Assembly: GCF_963677125.1 (NCBI RefSeq)
Contig: NZ_OY781882.1
Coordinates: 3,232,501 to 3,296,500 of the forward strand
Direction: 5' to 3'
Origin: an uncultured Desulfobacter sp.
GTDB taxonomy: Bacteria; Desulfobacterota; Desulfobacteria; Desulfobacterales; Desulfobacteraceae
DNA: 64,000 bases
The notes below the pieces were generated by a model, which did not search any database, had not been told where the DNA came from, and worked only from the letters and a program-made list of their open reading frames with translations. This document shows positions 17,012 through 25,617 of this stretch, piece by piece. Within the stretch, counting starts at the first letter, position 1. Each line of letters opens with the position of its first letter. The position numbers and the translations under genes were made by a program.

Positions 17012-17842
17012 ATGACAAACCAACTGACTGAATATGAAGCAAAACAGTTTTCTGCTATTCAGGCATGGAAAACCGAAGAGCCTAGTGTCATCAGCAAATC
17101 CCTGGGGACGGTTTTTGCACCGGTATCTTGGCTGGCCCAAAAACTCATTCCGGAAAAGGCAATCCGAAGCACCGTCTATGCCGCCGTTAAAGCAGCAGAT
17201 AAACTAACCGACAGTGGTGATATAAAAAAATCGGCAAATGTTTCCGAAATCAGGGAACTACTAAAAAAAGACCTGGAATTTCTGGACAAACTTGCAGCCA
17301 ATGTACATCACTGGGCAATCGGTATTGCAACAACCGGCGGTATTGCCACAGGCTTTGGCGGAGCAGTCACCCTTGCGGCAGATATCCCGGCAACGGTCAC
17401 TTTGGCATTGCGAACCATTTATAAAATCGGCCTGTGCTATGGATACGAACCCAAAACAGATGCGGACAGACTTTTTATTCTTGCAGTTCTGGCCATCTCC
17501 AGTGCCAATTCCATAGGCGACAAAATGATTGCCCTGAACACGCTCCATGCTGTTCGGGCCAATCCCGAAAATCTCCCGGAGCTTTTACCCAAGGACACGA
17601 TCGAATCAACTCTTGAAAACCCGTTAACCAAAAAAGATACGGACATTGGTGTTGATCACCTTTCAAAGGCCATCGGGCTCAATTTGACGAAAAGAAAAAT
17701 GCTCCAGCTTATTCCAGCCGTCGGTGCGGTTGTGGGCGGTTCGGTGAACGGGTGGTATCTGAAGGATGTGGGATGGTCCGCCCGCAGAGCGTATCAGGAA
17801 CGATGGTTTGCGGACAAGTATTCCGGTAACAGCTTGCTTTAG
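17012..17842 (+). CDS. EcsC family protein
   Basis: 276 residues matching the EcsC family: the Gly/Ala-rich hydrophobic segment GIATTGGIATGFGGAVTLAADIPATVTLALRT cut by prolines (about residues 105-140), and a second one near residues 230-250 (LIPAVGAVVGGSVNGWYL). EcsC domains occur in membrane-associated proteins linked to ABC transporters or to poorly understood membrane roles in Bacillus; no function is firmly known here. Start ATG at 17012 follows AGGAGCCCC. Monocistronic or cotranscribed with the DUF554 gene 71 bp downstream. Confidence 0.85.
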   Translation: MTNQLTEYEAKQFSAIQAWKTEEPSVISKSLGTVFAPVSWLAQKLIPEKAIRSTVYAAVKAADKLTDSGDIKKSANVSEIRELLKKDLEFLDKLAANVHHWAIGIATTGGIATGFGGAVTLAADIPATVTLALRTIYKIGLCYGYEPKTDADRLFILAVLAISSANSIGDKMIALNTLHAVRANPENLPELLPKDTIESTLENPLTKKDTDIGVDHLSKAIGLNLTKRKMLQLIPAVGAVVGGSVNGWYLKDVGWSARRAYQERWFADKYSGNSLL

Positions 17843-17913
17843 GATCAAGGGGCTGATAAACATCAAGGGCTATTATATCTTTTAAACAGTTACATAACGA
17901 GGAGTTTTGTTAG

Positions 17914-18633
17914 ATGATAGGTCCTTTTGTTAATGGCGCGGCGGTGATTGTCGGAGGTCTAAGCGGGGCGATTCTGGGTGAACGGGTATCAAAAGATCTG
18001 CGCCATAAGATGCCTCTGATTTTTGGTTGTGCATCCATGGGGCTTGGTATTGCCATGGTGGTCAAGGTAAAGTTTTTGCCCGTTGCGGTACTTGCCCTGC
18101 TGTTGGGTTCAATATTAGGAGAAGTGCTTCATCTGGAGGCCGGCATCGAAAAAATGGCAGGGATCGTTCGTCGAATGATCGATAAGATGGTTACGCCCCC
18201 TGCAAATGGTTTGTCACAAGAAGAGTACATGGAAAAGTTCGTCGCGATCCTGGTGCTGTTCTGCGCCAGCGGGACCGGTGTCTTCGGGGCCATGCAGGAA
18301 GGGATGACAGGAGATGCGTCACTGCTTATTGTCAAAGCGTTTCTTGATCTGTTTACTGCAGGAATCTTTGCCATCGCCTTAGGGTTCCCTGTGGCCACCC
18401 TTGCTGTTCCCCAGTTTATAATTCAGACAGGATTGTTCTTGGGAGCGGCAACGATTATGCCATTGACAAATCCGGCCATGATTGCTGACTTTTCTGCCGT
18501 CGGCGGCCTGATCATGTTTGCCACCGGATTTCAAATCTGCGGGATTGTCTCATTTCCCATTGCCAACATGCTTCCATCCCTGTTGATTGCCATGCCCATT
18601 TCTGCGCTATGGGTGCAGTATTTTGTTCATTAA
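17914..18633 (+). CDS. DUF554 membrane protein (YqgA-like)
   Basis: 239 residues with about six to seven transmembrane segments and the DUF554 opening MIGPFVNGAAVIVGG and motif GSILGEVLHLE (near residues 68-78). A putative transporter family with unknown substrate. Start ATG follows GAGGAG. Converges with the HDOD gene; the 18-bp gap has no terminator hairpin. Confidence 0.88.
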   Translation: MIGPFVNGAAVIVGGLSGAILGERVSKDLRHKMPLIFGCASMGLGIAMVVKVKFLPVAVLALLLGSILGEVLHLEAGIEKMAGIVRRMIDKMVTPPANGLSQEEYMEKFVAILVLFCASGTGVFGAMQEGMTGDASLLIVKAFLDLFTAGIFAIALGFPVATLAVPQFIIQTGLFLGAATIMPLTNPAMIADFSAVGGLIMFATGFQICGIVSFPIANMLPSLLIAMPISALWVQYFVH

Positions 18634-18651
18634 CTCAAAAACTTTTAAGAT

Positions 18652-19500
18652 TCAGGTAATCATCCTTGCCAGGTCTCTGGCCTTTTCAAAGGCCGGGGCG
18701 ACCATAGCCTCCACCTTCTCAACTTCCAAGCTGTAGAGGGTGCCGGCAGTTTCAATGAGTTCGTCCATGCCCGAGTTGGTCTCATCCTCCCTGAGAATGG
18801 CCACCAGGCGAACCGGTCCCAGTGCCTGGTGATCCTGAACTTCAGCCCCGTGATGCCCCCGGATGGCCGCGGCAATATTTTCGGGCAAACCCCACTCCGC
18901 ACAAATCCAGGAAGCCACCTCGGTGTGGTCCCAAGAAAGTGTTTCCCGCTCAAGTTCCGCCAGATCCCCGCCTTCAAGATGCCACTTTTCAAAAATGGGA
19001 CCATAGTCTTTACTGCGGTGACAGGCCAAAAAAGGCAGGGCAAGATCCTGGAGAAAGGCGGCCGTAAAACATTCAGACTCCTTGGCCGGGCACAGGTACC
19101 GGGCAAGTTCGCTGGCCAATACAGCCCGTTTGGCAGAAGTCAACCAAAACAGGGCCGGATCATGCCACTGGCAGGCCTGCCTGGGCATGCCCTGGGAAAC
19201 GCCCACCCCGAGGACCAGGGACTCCAGCTGGGAAATGCCAACCAGGGCAACGGCCTGGGTTAAATTCTCCACCTTCTTTATGGGTGAAAAGGCGGCCGAA
19301 TTGGCGATCCTCAACACCTTGACCGAGATACCCGGGTCCAGGGACAAAGACTCTGCAATGTTTGCGGCTGATGAATAAGGGCTTCTGATCTTCTGCAAAA
19401 TCTGCATCACCACGGCAGGAAAAGAGGGGAGTTCATATCCCTTGAGTATTTTTTTCAACTCTGCTTTAGGACGGATCTTTTTCTTAAAAAAAGAGAACAT
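18652..19500 (-). CDS. HDOD domain protein
   Basis: 282 residues. Residues about 15-215 match the HDOD domain (an HD-like fold without most of the metal-binding residues): LPSFPAVVMQILQKI...LSLDPGISVKVLRIANSAAF. The C-terminal 60 residues are helical. HDOD proteins are signalling or regulatory proteins often tied to motility or second messengers. It follows the pentapeptide-repeat/K+-channel gene by 11 bp on the same strand, so the two are probably cotranscribed and perhaps functionally linked. Confidence 0.88.
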   Translation of the reverse strand: MFSFFKKKIRPKAELKKILKGYELPSFPAVVMQILQKIRSPYSSAANIAESLSLDPGISVKVLRIANSAAFSPIKKVENLTQAVALVGISQLESLVLGVGVSQGMPRQACQWHDPALFWLTSAKRAVLASELARYLCPAKESECFTAAFLQDLALPFLACHRSKDYGPIFEKWHLEGGDLAELERETLSWDHTEVASWICAEWGLPENIAAAIRGHHGAEVQDHQALGPVRLVAILREDETNSGMDELIETAGTLYSLEVEKVEAMVAPAFEKARDLARMIT

Positions 19501-19511
19501 TTAAAAGTACC

Positions 19512-20618
19512 TCATTCAGCACGGCGTGCCATTTTATTTCCAAGGATGCTCAACAATCCCCCCAGCCCCATATATCCGGTGACCGCCTGGAGAGAAACCA
19601 CAATCTGGGCGATGAGAGACATAGGCACCGCATCACCGTAACCCAAGGTGGTCAGCGTAACAAAACTAAAGTAAATAGGGGAAAACCAGGTCGGATAATC
19701 CCCGTAATCAATGGCCATCTGTGTGTAGATTAGGCCAAAACCCAGGGTGGCCACAACCAGCCAGACCAGCCAGCGCACAATTGAGCGACCGCAGTCCGAG
19801 GTGAACCACCAGATCCAGTAGAGGATCATGTGCACCCGGCTCTGGCTTTTAAACTCAAACAGATAGTTTTCATCTGAAATATACCGGCGAACCAGGTAAG
19901 CTCCCCTCAGGTCCATCTCCCTGACATCGGCCCCCAGCCAATTGGCTTTTTTAAAATTTTTGACCCCCAAAAGACGGCAGCGTCTCAAATCGGCCAAGCT
20001 GAACAGGGTATGGTCCAGATTACTGTGCTTGAGGTCAGCATCGCACAGGCTGGCCCGGGTAAACACAGCACGACTCAGATCGGCTTCGGACATCCTGGCC
20101 CCGGTCAGATCTGAAGCCCTCAGATCGGCCGAGCACAGCTTAGACCGACTGAGTACCGCCTCACTCAAGTTTGCATTGATCATAGAGGCATGGGAAAGAT
20201 CAGCCCCGCCGAACCCGCAGTGACTGGCCCGGCACTCGTTCAGGTTGGCATGGGAGAGATCAACCCCGATAAATTCACATTCATCCAGCACCGCCTTTTC
20301 CAGGCTGGCCCCGGTCAACCGTCCGTAGCTTAAGTTGGAGCTATTTAGGGTCACCCGATTCATAATGGCAAAAGACAGATCATACCCGGAAAAATCCATA
20401 TTAGACAAATCCTGGTTACTCAGATCCATACCCCGCAGGTCCAATTTCATTGGACGGCCGGGCCTTCCAATGGGGCAGGCCTCCTTGAGTTGCCGGATCA
20501 TAAGGGTCCGGCGGTCGATTCCGGACTCCGAATCCGTCTCCAGCCATCGCTGCCTTAAAGCGGTGATTTTTTCTTGGGAAATAGGAATAGTTTCCTTGTC
20601 CATTCGTACCCGTATCAT
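19512..20618 (-). CDS. Pentapeptide-repeat/two-TM potassium-channel fusion protein
   Basis: 368 residues. After about 60 residues of charged N-terminus, residues 60-230 are pentapeptide repeats (ADLSHASMINANLSEAVLS and so on). Then comes a two-transmembrane ion-channel domain (segments near 285-303 and 335-358) with a canonical selectivity filter TTLGYGDAVP (about residues 322-331). The TxGYGD signature is diagnostic of K+ selectivity. The beta-helix would lie on the cytoplasmic side and may act as gating or tethering domain in place of an RCK domain. A second channel gene or RCK partner is absent. Confidence 0.9.
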   Translation of the reverse strand: MIRVRMDKETIPISQEKITALRQRWLETDSESGIDRRTLMIRQLKEACPIGRPGRPMKLDLRGMDLSNQDLSNMDFSGYDLSFAIMNRVTLNSSNLSYGRLTGASLEKAVLDECEFIGVDLSHANLNECRASHCGFGGADLSHASMINANLSEAVLSRSKLCSADLRASDLTGARMSEADLSRAVFTRASLCDADLKHSNLDHTLFSLADLRRCRLLGVKNFKKANWLGADVREMDLRGAYLVRRYISDENYLFEFKSQSRVHMILYWIWWFTSDCGRSIVRWLVWLVVATLGFGLIYTQMAIDYGDYPTWFSPIYFSFVTLTTLGYGDAVPMSLIAQIVVSLQAVTGYMGLGGLLSILGNKMARRAE

Positions 20619-20716
20619 TTGGAAAAAATAAACGCGGTCTTGTTTAGGAAGAAATCTTTAATAAGTCTTTTATACACTATCGCTTCAGATAAGTTAAGCT
20701 TAGAAAGATAACTATT

Positions 20717-22237
20717 TCAATCCATATTTGTGACCTTTAAAATAGTTGCGACATCCACATATTTTTCAAAATGTCGGGCCAGTATGTCGTATTGCCTGTC
20801 ACGGCCCTGCAGGCCACAGGCTTTTGGGGGCTCAAGTTCGCTTAAGCCCAACAGTGAAAGCCATTTTTTCAGAATAGGGGCTGAATCAAAAAAGCCGTGC
20901 ATGTATGTGCCCATAACCCGGCCTGAGTTTGCCTCGGCCCCGTCGAAAGCGGTGCACGCTTGCTGATTCCTCTCTTTTACGCGTAACAGGCCGTCATTTG
21001 ACTTCTTGCCCGAGGCGATCCGATTGGTAGACGCTGTCCGGCCCATGTGGATTTCATAGCCAAGGCCCGGGACACCATCCCATTCAAACCGGGATATGGT
21101 CGTGGTTTTCGGGGCTTTGAGCACCGTCTCAAGAAGGAGAAGCCCCAATCCGTCCGTATCACCCGGGGGGCCTTCAAGACCGTGGGGGTCACGAACTTTT
21201 GTGCCCAACATCTGGTAGCCGCCGCATATGCCCAGAACATGGCCGCCGTTGTCAACATAAGCATTAATCTTGGCGTTCCAGTCGGTCTTGGCAAGCCAGT
21301 TCAAATCGCTGCGGGTACTCTTGGAGCCGGGCAGGATAACTGCTTTGTAGGCGGACAGGTCTCTTGGGTGCTCAACAAAATCCACTGCCAATCCGTCCAC
21401 CTGAAACAGGGCATCAAAATCAGTAAAATTGGATATATGGGGGGTACGCACCACCAGCACCGTAGGGTTTTTGACAGGATCAGTTTTAGCCTCGGGGCGT
21501 TCGATCACCACAGAGTCTTCATTGGGGATATGGTGGTTAATCCAGGGCAGCACCCCAAACACCGGTTTGCCGGTCTTTTTTTCAATCCAGTCTACCCCCT
21601 CTTTAAATAAAGCGATATCGCCCCGGAACCGATTGATGACAAAACCCGCGATAAGATCCTGTTCCGCCTTGTTCAGACATGCCAGGGTCCCCACAATCTG
21701 GGCAAACACGCCTCCCCGGTCAATGTCGGCGGTGAGAATCACCGGCGCCTTGGCATAGGCGGCCATTTTCAAATTAACGATATCCCTTGCCATGAGGTTG
21801 ACTTCCGCGCAGGAGCCCGCCCCTTCCAGTACCACCACTTCATTGTCGGCACGCAGGCGATCCAGGGCACCGCAGGCCGTATCCCAAAGTTTTTCTTTTT
21901 CCCGGTGATATTGTGCGGCAGACAGATCTTTATGCACCTTTCCCAACAGTATTACCTGGGATCCGATCTGGGTCACAGGCTTGAGCAAAACCGGATTCAT
22001 GTCCACATGGGGGGCAATGCGGGCGGCTTCGGCCTGGACAATCTGGGCCCGGCCCATTTCAAGGCCTTCCGGGGTGACCCCGGAATTATTGGACATGTTC
22101 TGGGCCTTATATGGGGCCACTTTATATCCCCGATCGGAAAAAATCCGGCAAAGGGCTGTGGCAACCACACTTTTACCCACATCGGACCCTGTTCCCAGTG
22201 CGGCAATACATTTGGCCTGTTTTATTTCTCCACTCAT
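20717..22237 (-). CDS. cobQ: Cobyric acid synthase
   Basis: 506 residues, full family length. The N-terminal ATP-binding domain begins IAALGTGSDVGKSVVATALC (P-loop), followed by YKAQNMSNNS, and the C-terminal glutamine amidotransferase domain contains the catalytic Cys in HVLGICGGYQMLG and the late MGTYMHGFFD. It amidates the b, d, e and g side chains of adenosylcobyrinic acid a,c-diamide, using glutamine and ATP. Also called CbiP in anaerobic-pathway organisms. Starts in ATGA overlap with the upstream cbiH, so translationally coupled. Last gene of the first cobalamin cluster. Confidence 0.96.
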   Translation of the reverse strand: MSGEIKQAKCIAALGTGSDVGKSVVATALCRIFSDRGYKVAPYKAQNMSNNSGVTPEGLEMGRAQIVQAEAARIAPHVDMNPVLLKPVTQIGSQVILLGKVHKDLSAAQYHREKEKLWDTACGALDRLRADNEVVVLEGAGSCAEVNLMARDIVNLKMAAYAKAPVILTADIDRGGVFAQIVGTLACLNKAEQDLIAGFVINRFRGDIALFKEGVDWIEKKTGKPVFGVLPWINHHIPNEDSVVIERPEAKTDPVKNPTVLVVRTPHISNFTDFDALFQVDGLAVDFVEHPRDLSAYKAVILPGSKSTRSDLNWLAKTDWNAKINAYVDNGGHVLGICGGYQMLGTKVRDPHGLEGPPGDTDGLGLLLLETVLKAPKTTTISRFEWDGVPGLGYEIHMGRTASTNRIASGKKSNDGLLRVKERNQQACTAFDGAEANSGRVMGTYMHGFFDSAPILKKWLSLLGLSELEPPKACGLQGRDRQYDILARHFEKYVDVATILKVTNMD

Positions 22238-23088
22238 ATGTCGTATTTTTGGCTGTACCCCCGGGGGGTGATCATTAGATCATTGTAAATAAATGTGGAA
22301 CTGTTTCCTACGATTACGATACTCTGCATGCCCACATCGGCTTTATCCAAATCTTTAAGGGCACACAACGCGATTTTCTGGTTGTCCCGCATAGCGCCTG
22401 TGACGATACCTACCGGGGTGGTGCCGGCCCTGTGTTTCAGAATAATCTTCATGGCCCGGCCTAGCTGCCAGTCGCGCTTTTTACTCTTTGGGTTGTAAAT
22501 ATTGATCACAAAATCGGCAGATGCCGCCGCATCCAGGCGCTTTTCAATCATCTCCCATGGGGTAAGCAGATCGCTCAGACTGACGGTTGCAAAATCATGG
22601 GTCAACGGCGCCCCCAAAAGCGCGGCACCGGCAGCTAACGCCGGAATGCCGGGCACCACCTCAACCGACAGACTGTCTTTTGCGCCGGTATTGCAGGCAA
22701 TTTTTTTAAGGGCCAGCATTTCCAAAACCAGACCGGCCATGGCATAGATACCGGCATCCCCGCCGGATACCAGGGCACAGATCTGGCCGTCAAGGGCAGC
22801 ATTAATAGCGGCCTGAACCCGGTCCACTTCCTTGGTCATACCTGTGGTCAGTCTCTTCTTATCCCTGATCACATCCTTAATCAGTTCAAGATAGGTTTTG
22901 TACCCCACCACAATATCGCAGGCGGCCAGCACCTGGCGTGCCCGGCCGGACATATGATCGACATGTCCCGGCCCTGTACCTACGATATAAAGGGTATTGC
23001 CGCCAGGGCAAGGGTGACCGTCCGGCTGGCTGTTTTCGGTATCAACAGATTCCTCCTGCCCGTTGCCAGCATGGCTGCTGCTTCGCAT
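22234..23088 (-). CDS. cbiH: Precorrin-3B C17-methyltransferase
   Basis: 284 residues; tetrapyrrole SAM-dependent methyltransferase fold with YIVGTGPGHVDHMSGRA at about residues 33-49, VSGGDAGIYAMAG (about 110-122) and GIVTGAMRD near 240. It carries out C17 methylation with ring contraction. The first 30 residues (MRSSSHAGNGQEES onward) precede the family core, and the ATG at 23088 is the only usable start before it. That start places the gene 109 bp inside the end of cbiG, an unusually long overlap. Also called CobJ. Confidence 0.94.
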   Translation of the reverse strand: MRSSSHAGNGQEESVDTENSQPDGHPCPGGNTLYIVGTGPGHVDHMSGRARQVLAACDIVVGYKTYLELIKDVIRDKKRLTTGMTKEVDRVQAAINAALDGQICALVSGGDAGIYAMAGLVLEMLALKKIACNTGAKDSLSVEVVPGIPALAAGAALLGAPLTHDFATVSLSDLLTPWEMIEKRLDAAASADFVINIYNPKSKKRDWQLGRAMKIILKHRAGTTPVGIVTGAMRDNQKIALCALKDLDKADVGMQSIVIVGNSSTFIYNDLMITPRGYSQKYDI

Positions 23089-24026
23089 ACGCTTTTTACT
23101 CCTATATGTTTATTCACCAGGGAAGATGGCGTGGGTACAGTCTTTACCTGGTCCAGTTCCTCTCTTGTATAAAATTCAATGGGCACGTCTAAAATTTGGG
23201 CAAGTTCCAGAAGCCCCGATTCATCTGCCTTAAGATCAACGGACACGATTTTGGACAAGCTGTTCACGCTGATTCCACGGTCTTGAAAGACTTGATATAA
23301 GTGATCTTCCAACGCCTGCCGGGTCACTCCCCTGCGACACCCCATACCGGCCACCAGCATTTTGGGCCGCAGTACCAAAACTTTTTCAGGAAGAGCTCGG
23401 ACCGAATAATCCACCCATATTCCAGATTTTTCAGCCGCAAACAAAGCAAATTCGTCCATAAACGTGAACGGCAGATACGGCGACACTAAATTAAACGGAT
23501 CGTGAACCGGTAAGGGCTCCCCCTTGATAAAGGCCATGTTCACATTTTTTACAGACTGTCTGTTTTCGATATAAAGCCCCTGGTCCCGGGCAATCACATC
23601 GATGGCCGGGACTTGGTTAACATCCGTGGCCGTGGTGATCACAGGATTTGCCCCCAGTAGACTTGAAAGCTTGACGGCCAATTCATTGGCCCCGCCGATA
23701 TGGCCTGAAACCAGACTGATCACAAAACGGCCGGTTTCATCACCGCACACCACGGCCGGATCTTTTGTTTTATCCTGGATTAAGGACGCGATGGTGCGAA
23801 CAACAATACCCGTGGCCATGATAAAATAATGTCCATCATAATGGTCCCAGACCGGTGCCAAGGCCTTGGCCAAAGAGGAGAATCCGGTATAAGACTTTCC
23901 CGGAAACAATGTTTGCGATGCAAACAGGTCTGTATGAGGCAGTGCCTGTTTCACCTGGTTTGCCAGGGTCATCCCCTGGGGTGTCAGCACCCATACCGCA
24001 AGTTTTTTTTCAGCCAAGTCGATCAT
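22980..24026 (-). CDS. cbiG: Cobalt-precorrin-5A hydrolase
   Basis: 348 residues. The N-terminal domain (KLAVWVLTPQGMTLANQ) and the central GHIGGANELA motif, followed by the C-terminal CbiG domain with VAGMGCRRGVT, match CbiG, which opens the delta-lactone and releases acetaldehyde in the anaerobic pathway. Presence of CbiG with CbiK marks the anaerobic route. The 3' 109 bp overlap cbiH in another frame. No cobalamin riboswitch is visible upstream; the 5' side is occupied by a 40-codon frame and an IS200 copy, so the original promoter may have been displaced. Confidence 0.94.
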   Translation of the reverse strand: MIDLAEKKLAVWVLTPQGMTLANQVKQALPHTDLFASQTLFPGKSYTGFSSLAKALAPVWDHYDGHYFIMATGIVVRTIASLIQDKTKDPAVVCGDETGRFVISLVSGHIGGANELAVKLSSLLGANPVITTATDVNQVPAIDVIARDQGLYIENRQSVKNVNMAFIKGEPLPVHDPFNLVSPYLPFTFMDEFALFAAEKSGIWVDYSVRALPEKVLVLRPKMLVAGMGCRRGVTRQALEDHLYQVFQDRGISVNSLSKIVSVDLKADESGLLELAQILDVPIEFYTREELDQVKTVPTPSSLVNKHIGVKSVCEAAAMLATGRRNLLIPKTASRTVTLALAAIPFIS

Positions 24027-24083
24027 ACCTTGTCCGGATACCCATGGATAAAAACCCTGTGATAAAACAACGATTTGCCGTCC

Positions 24084-24206
24084 CTATTCTTTCTGTATCA
24101 ATAATTCCATAACAATGAGCGCCAAAGGAGTAATGCTCTTTTTCGGCATTGGCAGCAGATTCTTTATATGCCACCCGGCACCATTCAAGATCAAATCATC
24201 ATTCAT
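24084..24206 (-). CDS. 40-residue ORF between IS200 copy 2 and cbiG
   Basis: A short minus-strand frame starting at ATG 24206 and ending in TAG at 24084-24086. The product contains GAGWHIKNLLPMPKK and a hydrophobic ALIVMELLIQ end. The frame stays open upstream of the ATG into the IS right end at 24225, so this may be the remaining 3' piece of a gene cut by the IS, or a true small protein or leader peptide for cbiG (58 bp downstream). No family recognised; the composition looks more protein-like than random. Confidence 0.35.
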   Translation of the reverse strand: MNDDLILNGAGWHIKNLLPMPKKSITPLALIVMELLIQKE

Positions 24207-24224
24207 TACTCTTACAGATTTTAG

Positions 24225-24816
24225 AACTAAACAACCACCGGCTTCAAGCCGGTGGGTTTAAACTCGCGGACTGAAAGTCCAGCGAGACCGGCTATAGCCG
24301 GTTGAAGGAGCTACTCAATATCAAAATGATCATTAGGGTCTTTTTCAAAATGATGTTCAAGATACTCTTGAATCATATCTTTTGTCAGTTCTCCAGAGGT
24401 TATGCAAAAATACCCCCGAGCCCAAAAATGTTTACCCCAATATCGCTTTTTCAAATGTGGAAACTCCTCAAAAATTTTCCGAGACACACGCCCCTTAACT
24501 CTGCGCATGATATCAGACGGGGAAATATTTGGTGGTGCCGAACACAGAATGTGAACATGATCCTTGCTGACAACACCACGCAAAATGTGAATTTCAAACC
24601 TCTCACAGGTTTGTCGGACGAGTTCTCTCACTCGCAAAGCAACATCCCCTTGCAATACGTGGTATCGGTACTTCGTCACCCAAACAAAATGATATTCTAT
24701 TTTGTACTTTGTATGACTGTTTTGCCGATAGTCCATGCAAAGGACTATAAAACAACTGCTGGCAAAATGCTACCCGTCTAAAGACGGGGGTTTTAACCTT
24801 TTACAGAAACAATAAA
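24225..24816 (-). mobile_element. IS200/IS605-type insertion sequence, copy 2
   Basis: 592 bp, with the same sequence as 4419-5010 (constant offset 19806) as far as could be checked by eye, including both subterminal hairpins. Shared sequence stops at the same base at both ends, which fixes the element's limits. It lies between cbiG and the small island with the repeats, inside what was probably a continuous cobalamin gene cluster. Confidence 0.9.
24311..24736 (-). CDS. tnpA: IS200/IS605 family transposase TnpA, copy 2
   Basis: 141 residues, the same protein as copy 1 (4505-4930), with HUH at residues 60-62 and nucleophile Y125. Intact, so it could mobilise both copies. No accompanying tnpB. 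Being the same sequence in two distant sites indicates recent movement or gene conversion. Confidence 0.93.
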   Translation of the reverse strand: MDYRQNSHTKYKIEYHFVWVTKYRYHVLQGDVALRVRELVRQTCERFEIHILRGVVSKDHVHILCSAPPNISPSDIMRRVKGRVSRKIFEEFPHLKKRYWGKHFWARGYFCITSGELTKDMIQEYLEHHFEKDPNDHFDIE

Positions 24817-25103
24817 ACTCAATATAACGTCTGTAAGGTCAACGTAATTACCTGCCTCACAAACGCACAATACTGTAACATCCAAAACACAAAATTGTAT
24901 CAAAAGTTTCGTGAGACAATATTATCTCCGAATATGTAGCACTTGACTAAAAACACCTCCCTGATTAAAACTGTAATTCCAAGCACTTGCCATATATAAT
25001 CCATTTCACACATCTTTTTAGACAATCCGGCATCATTTTTGATTGTATCTTAATCAAAACATTGATGAACGAATTTGATTACGGACCAATGATTTTTATG
25101 TGA
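24817..25103. other. AT-rich intergenic region upstream of small island
   Basis: No gene seen. A TTGACT with TAAAAC 17 bp downstream (near 24943-24971) could be a weak promoter reading toward the 82-codon gene at 25265. The remainder is AT-rich without clear structure. Confidence 0.35.
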
Positions 25104-25190
25104 AAGACTGGATAAGTTACTCAGATCTTTCAACCTTTGTTGTGGGCTTACGCCTGGCAGTTGATATGTCGGGTCGGCCCATGGCCGTTA
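25104..25190 (-). repeat. Dispersed structured repeat, copy A
   Basis: Read on the minus strand, it starts GGCCATGGGCCGACCCGAC, continues through CCAGGCGTAAGCCCACAAC and AAAGGTTGAAAGATCTGAGT, and ends near TTATCCAGTCTTTC. About 85 bp, closely matching copy D (57555-57645) and, less closely, B and C. GGGC...GCCC forms a stem in each copy. It faces away from the 82-codon gene, opposite to copy B. Confidence 0.75.
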
Positions 25191-25264
25191 TTAACCATTA
25201 ACTCAGGTTGAAGTTCAACTTGAGAGACCTTGAAACATAATTATCACATTAAAAAGGAGCAGTT

Positions 25265-25513
25265 ATGAAAAAAGCAACACTGGAAAAAATTTTTGAATAT
25301 GCATCAATGCCTGTCCACGGCACTTTGTCACGGAAACTGAGAAAGGACATCACCTGCCAAGTAAACGACGGCAAAGTATATGATGGTGCCACTTTTTTTC
25401 TTGGAGAAGAATTTGTCCGTATTACAGAAGAAGACAACGGACAAAAAATCAATACCTATTATGACTGGGAAAATATCGTTTCAGTCAGAACCATTGCAAA
25501 CAGTACCAAGTAA
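25265..25513 (+). CDS. Small protein of unknown function (82 aa)
   Basis: 82 residues, soluble, with a strand-rich second half (GATFFLGEEFVRITEE...YYDWENIVSVRTIA). Not recognised. AAGGAG seven bases before the ATG at 25265 is a strong ribosome site, so it is very likely translated. It is bracketed by inverted copies of the dispersed repeat (A at 25104-25190, B at 25515-25600), and is followed by the nitrogenase-associated-like gene on the same strand. Confidence 0.65.
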   Translation: MKKATLEKIFEYASMPVHGTLSRKLRKDITCQVNDGKVYDGATFFLGEEFVRITEEDNGQKINTYYDWENIVSVRTIANSTK

Positions 25514-25514
25514 C

Positions 25515-25600
25515 TGCCATGGGCTGGCCTGGTATATCACCGTGGGTCAGCCCACAACGAAAATAGAAAAATTTATATTCGTTACACAGACTTGCCCATA
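25515..25600 (+). repeat. Dispersed structured repeat, copy B
   Basis: GCCATGGGCTGGCCTGG at 25515 onward, GGGTCAGCCCACAACGAAAAT, and a diverged end ACACAGACTTGCCC. The stem GGGCTG/CAGCCC is kept with changes on both strands relative to other copies (GGGCCG in A and C). Starts one base after the stop of the 82-codon gene and ends 17 bp before the GTG of the next gene. Confidence 0.7.
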
Positions 25601-25617
25601 AGAAAAAAGGAGGAATT

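Noticed and set aside
24027..24224. Cobalamin riboswitch upstream of cbiG
   Set aside because: No B12-box or other conserved blocks; the same holds for the region upstream of 28139.
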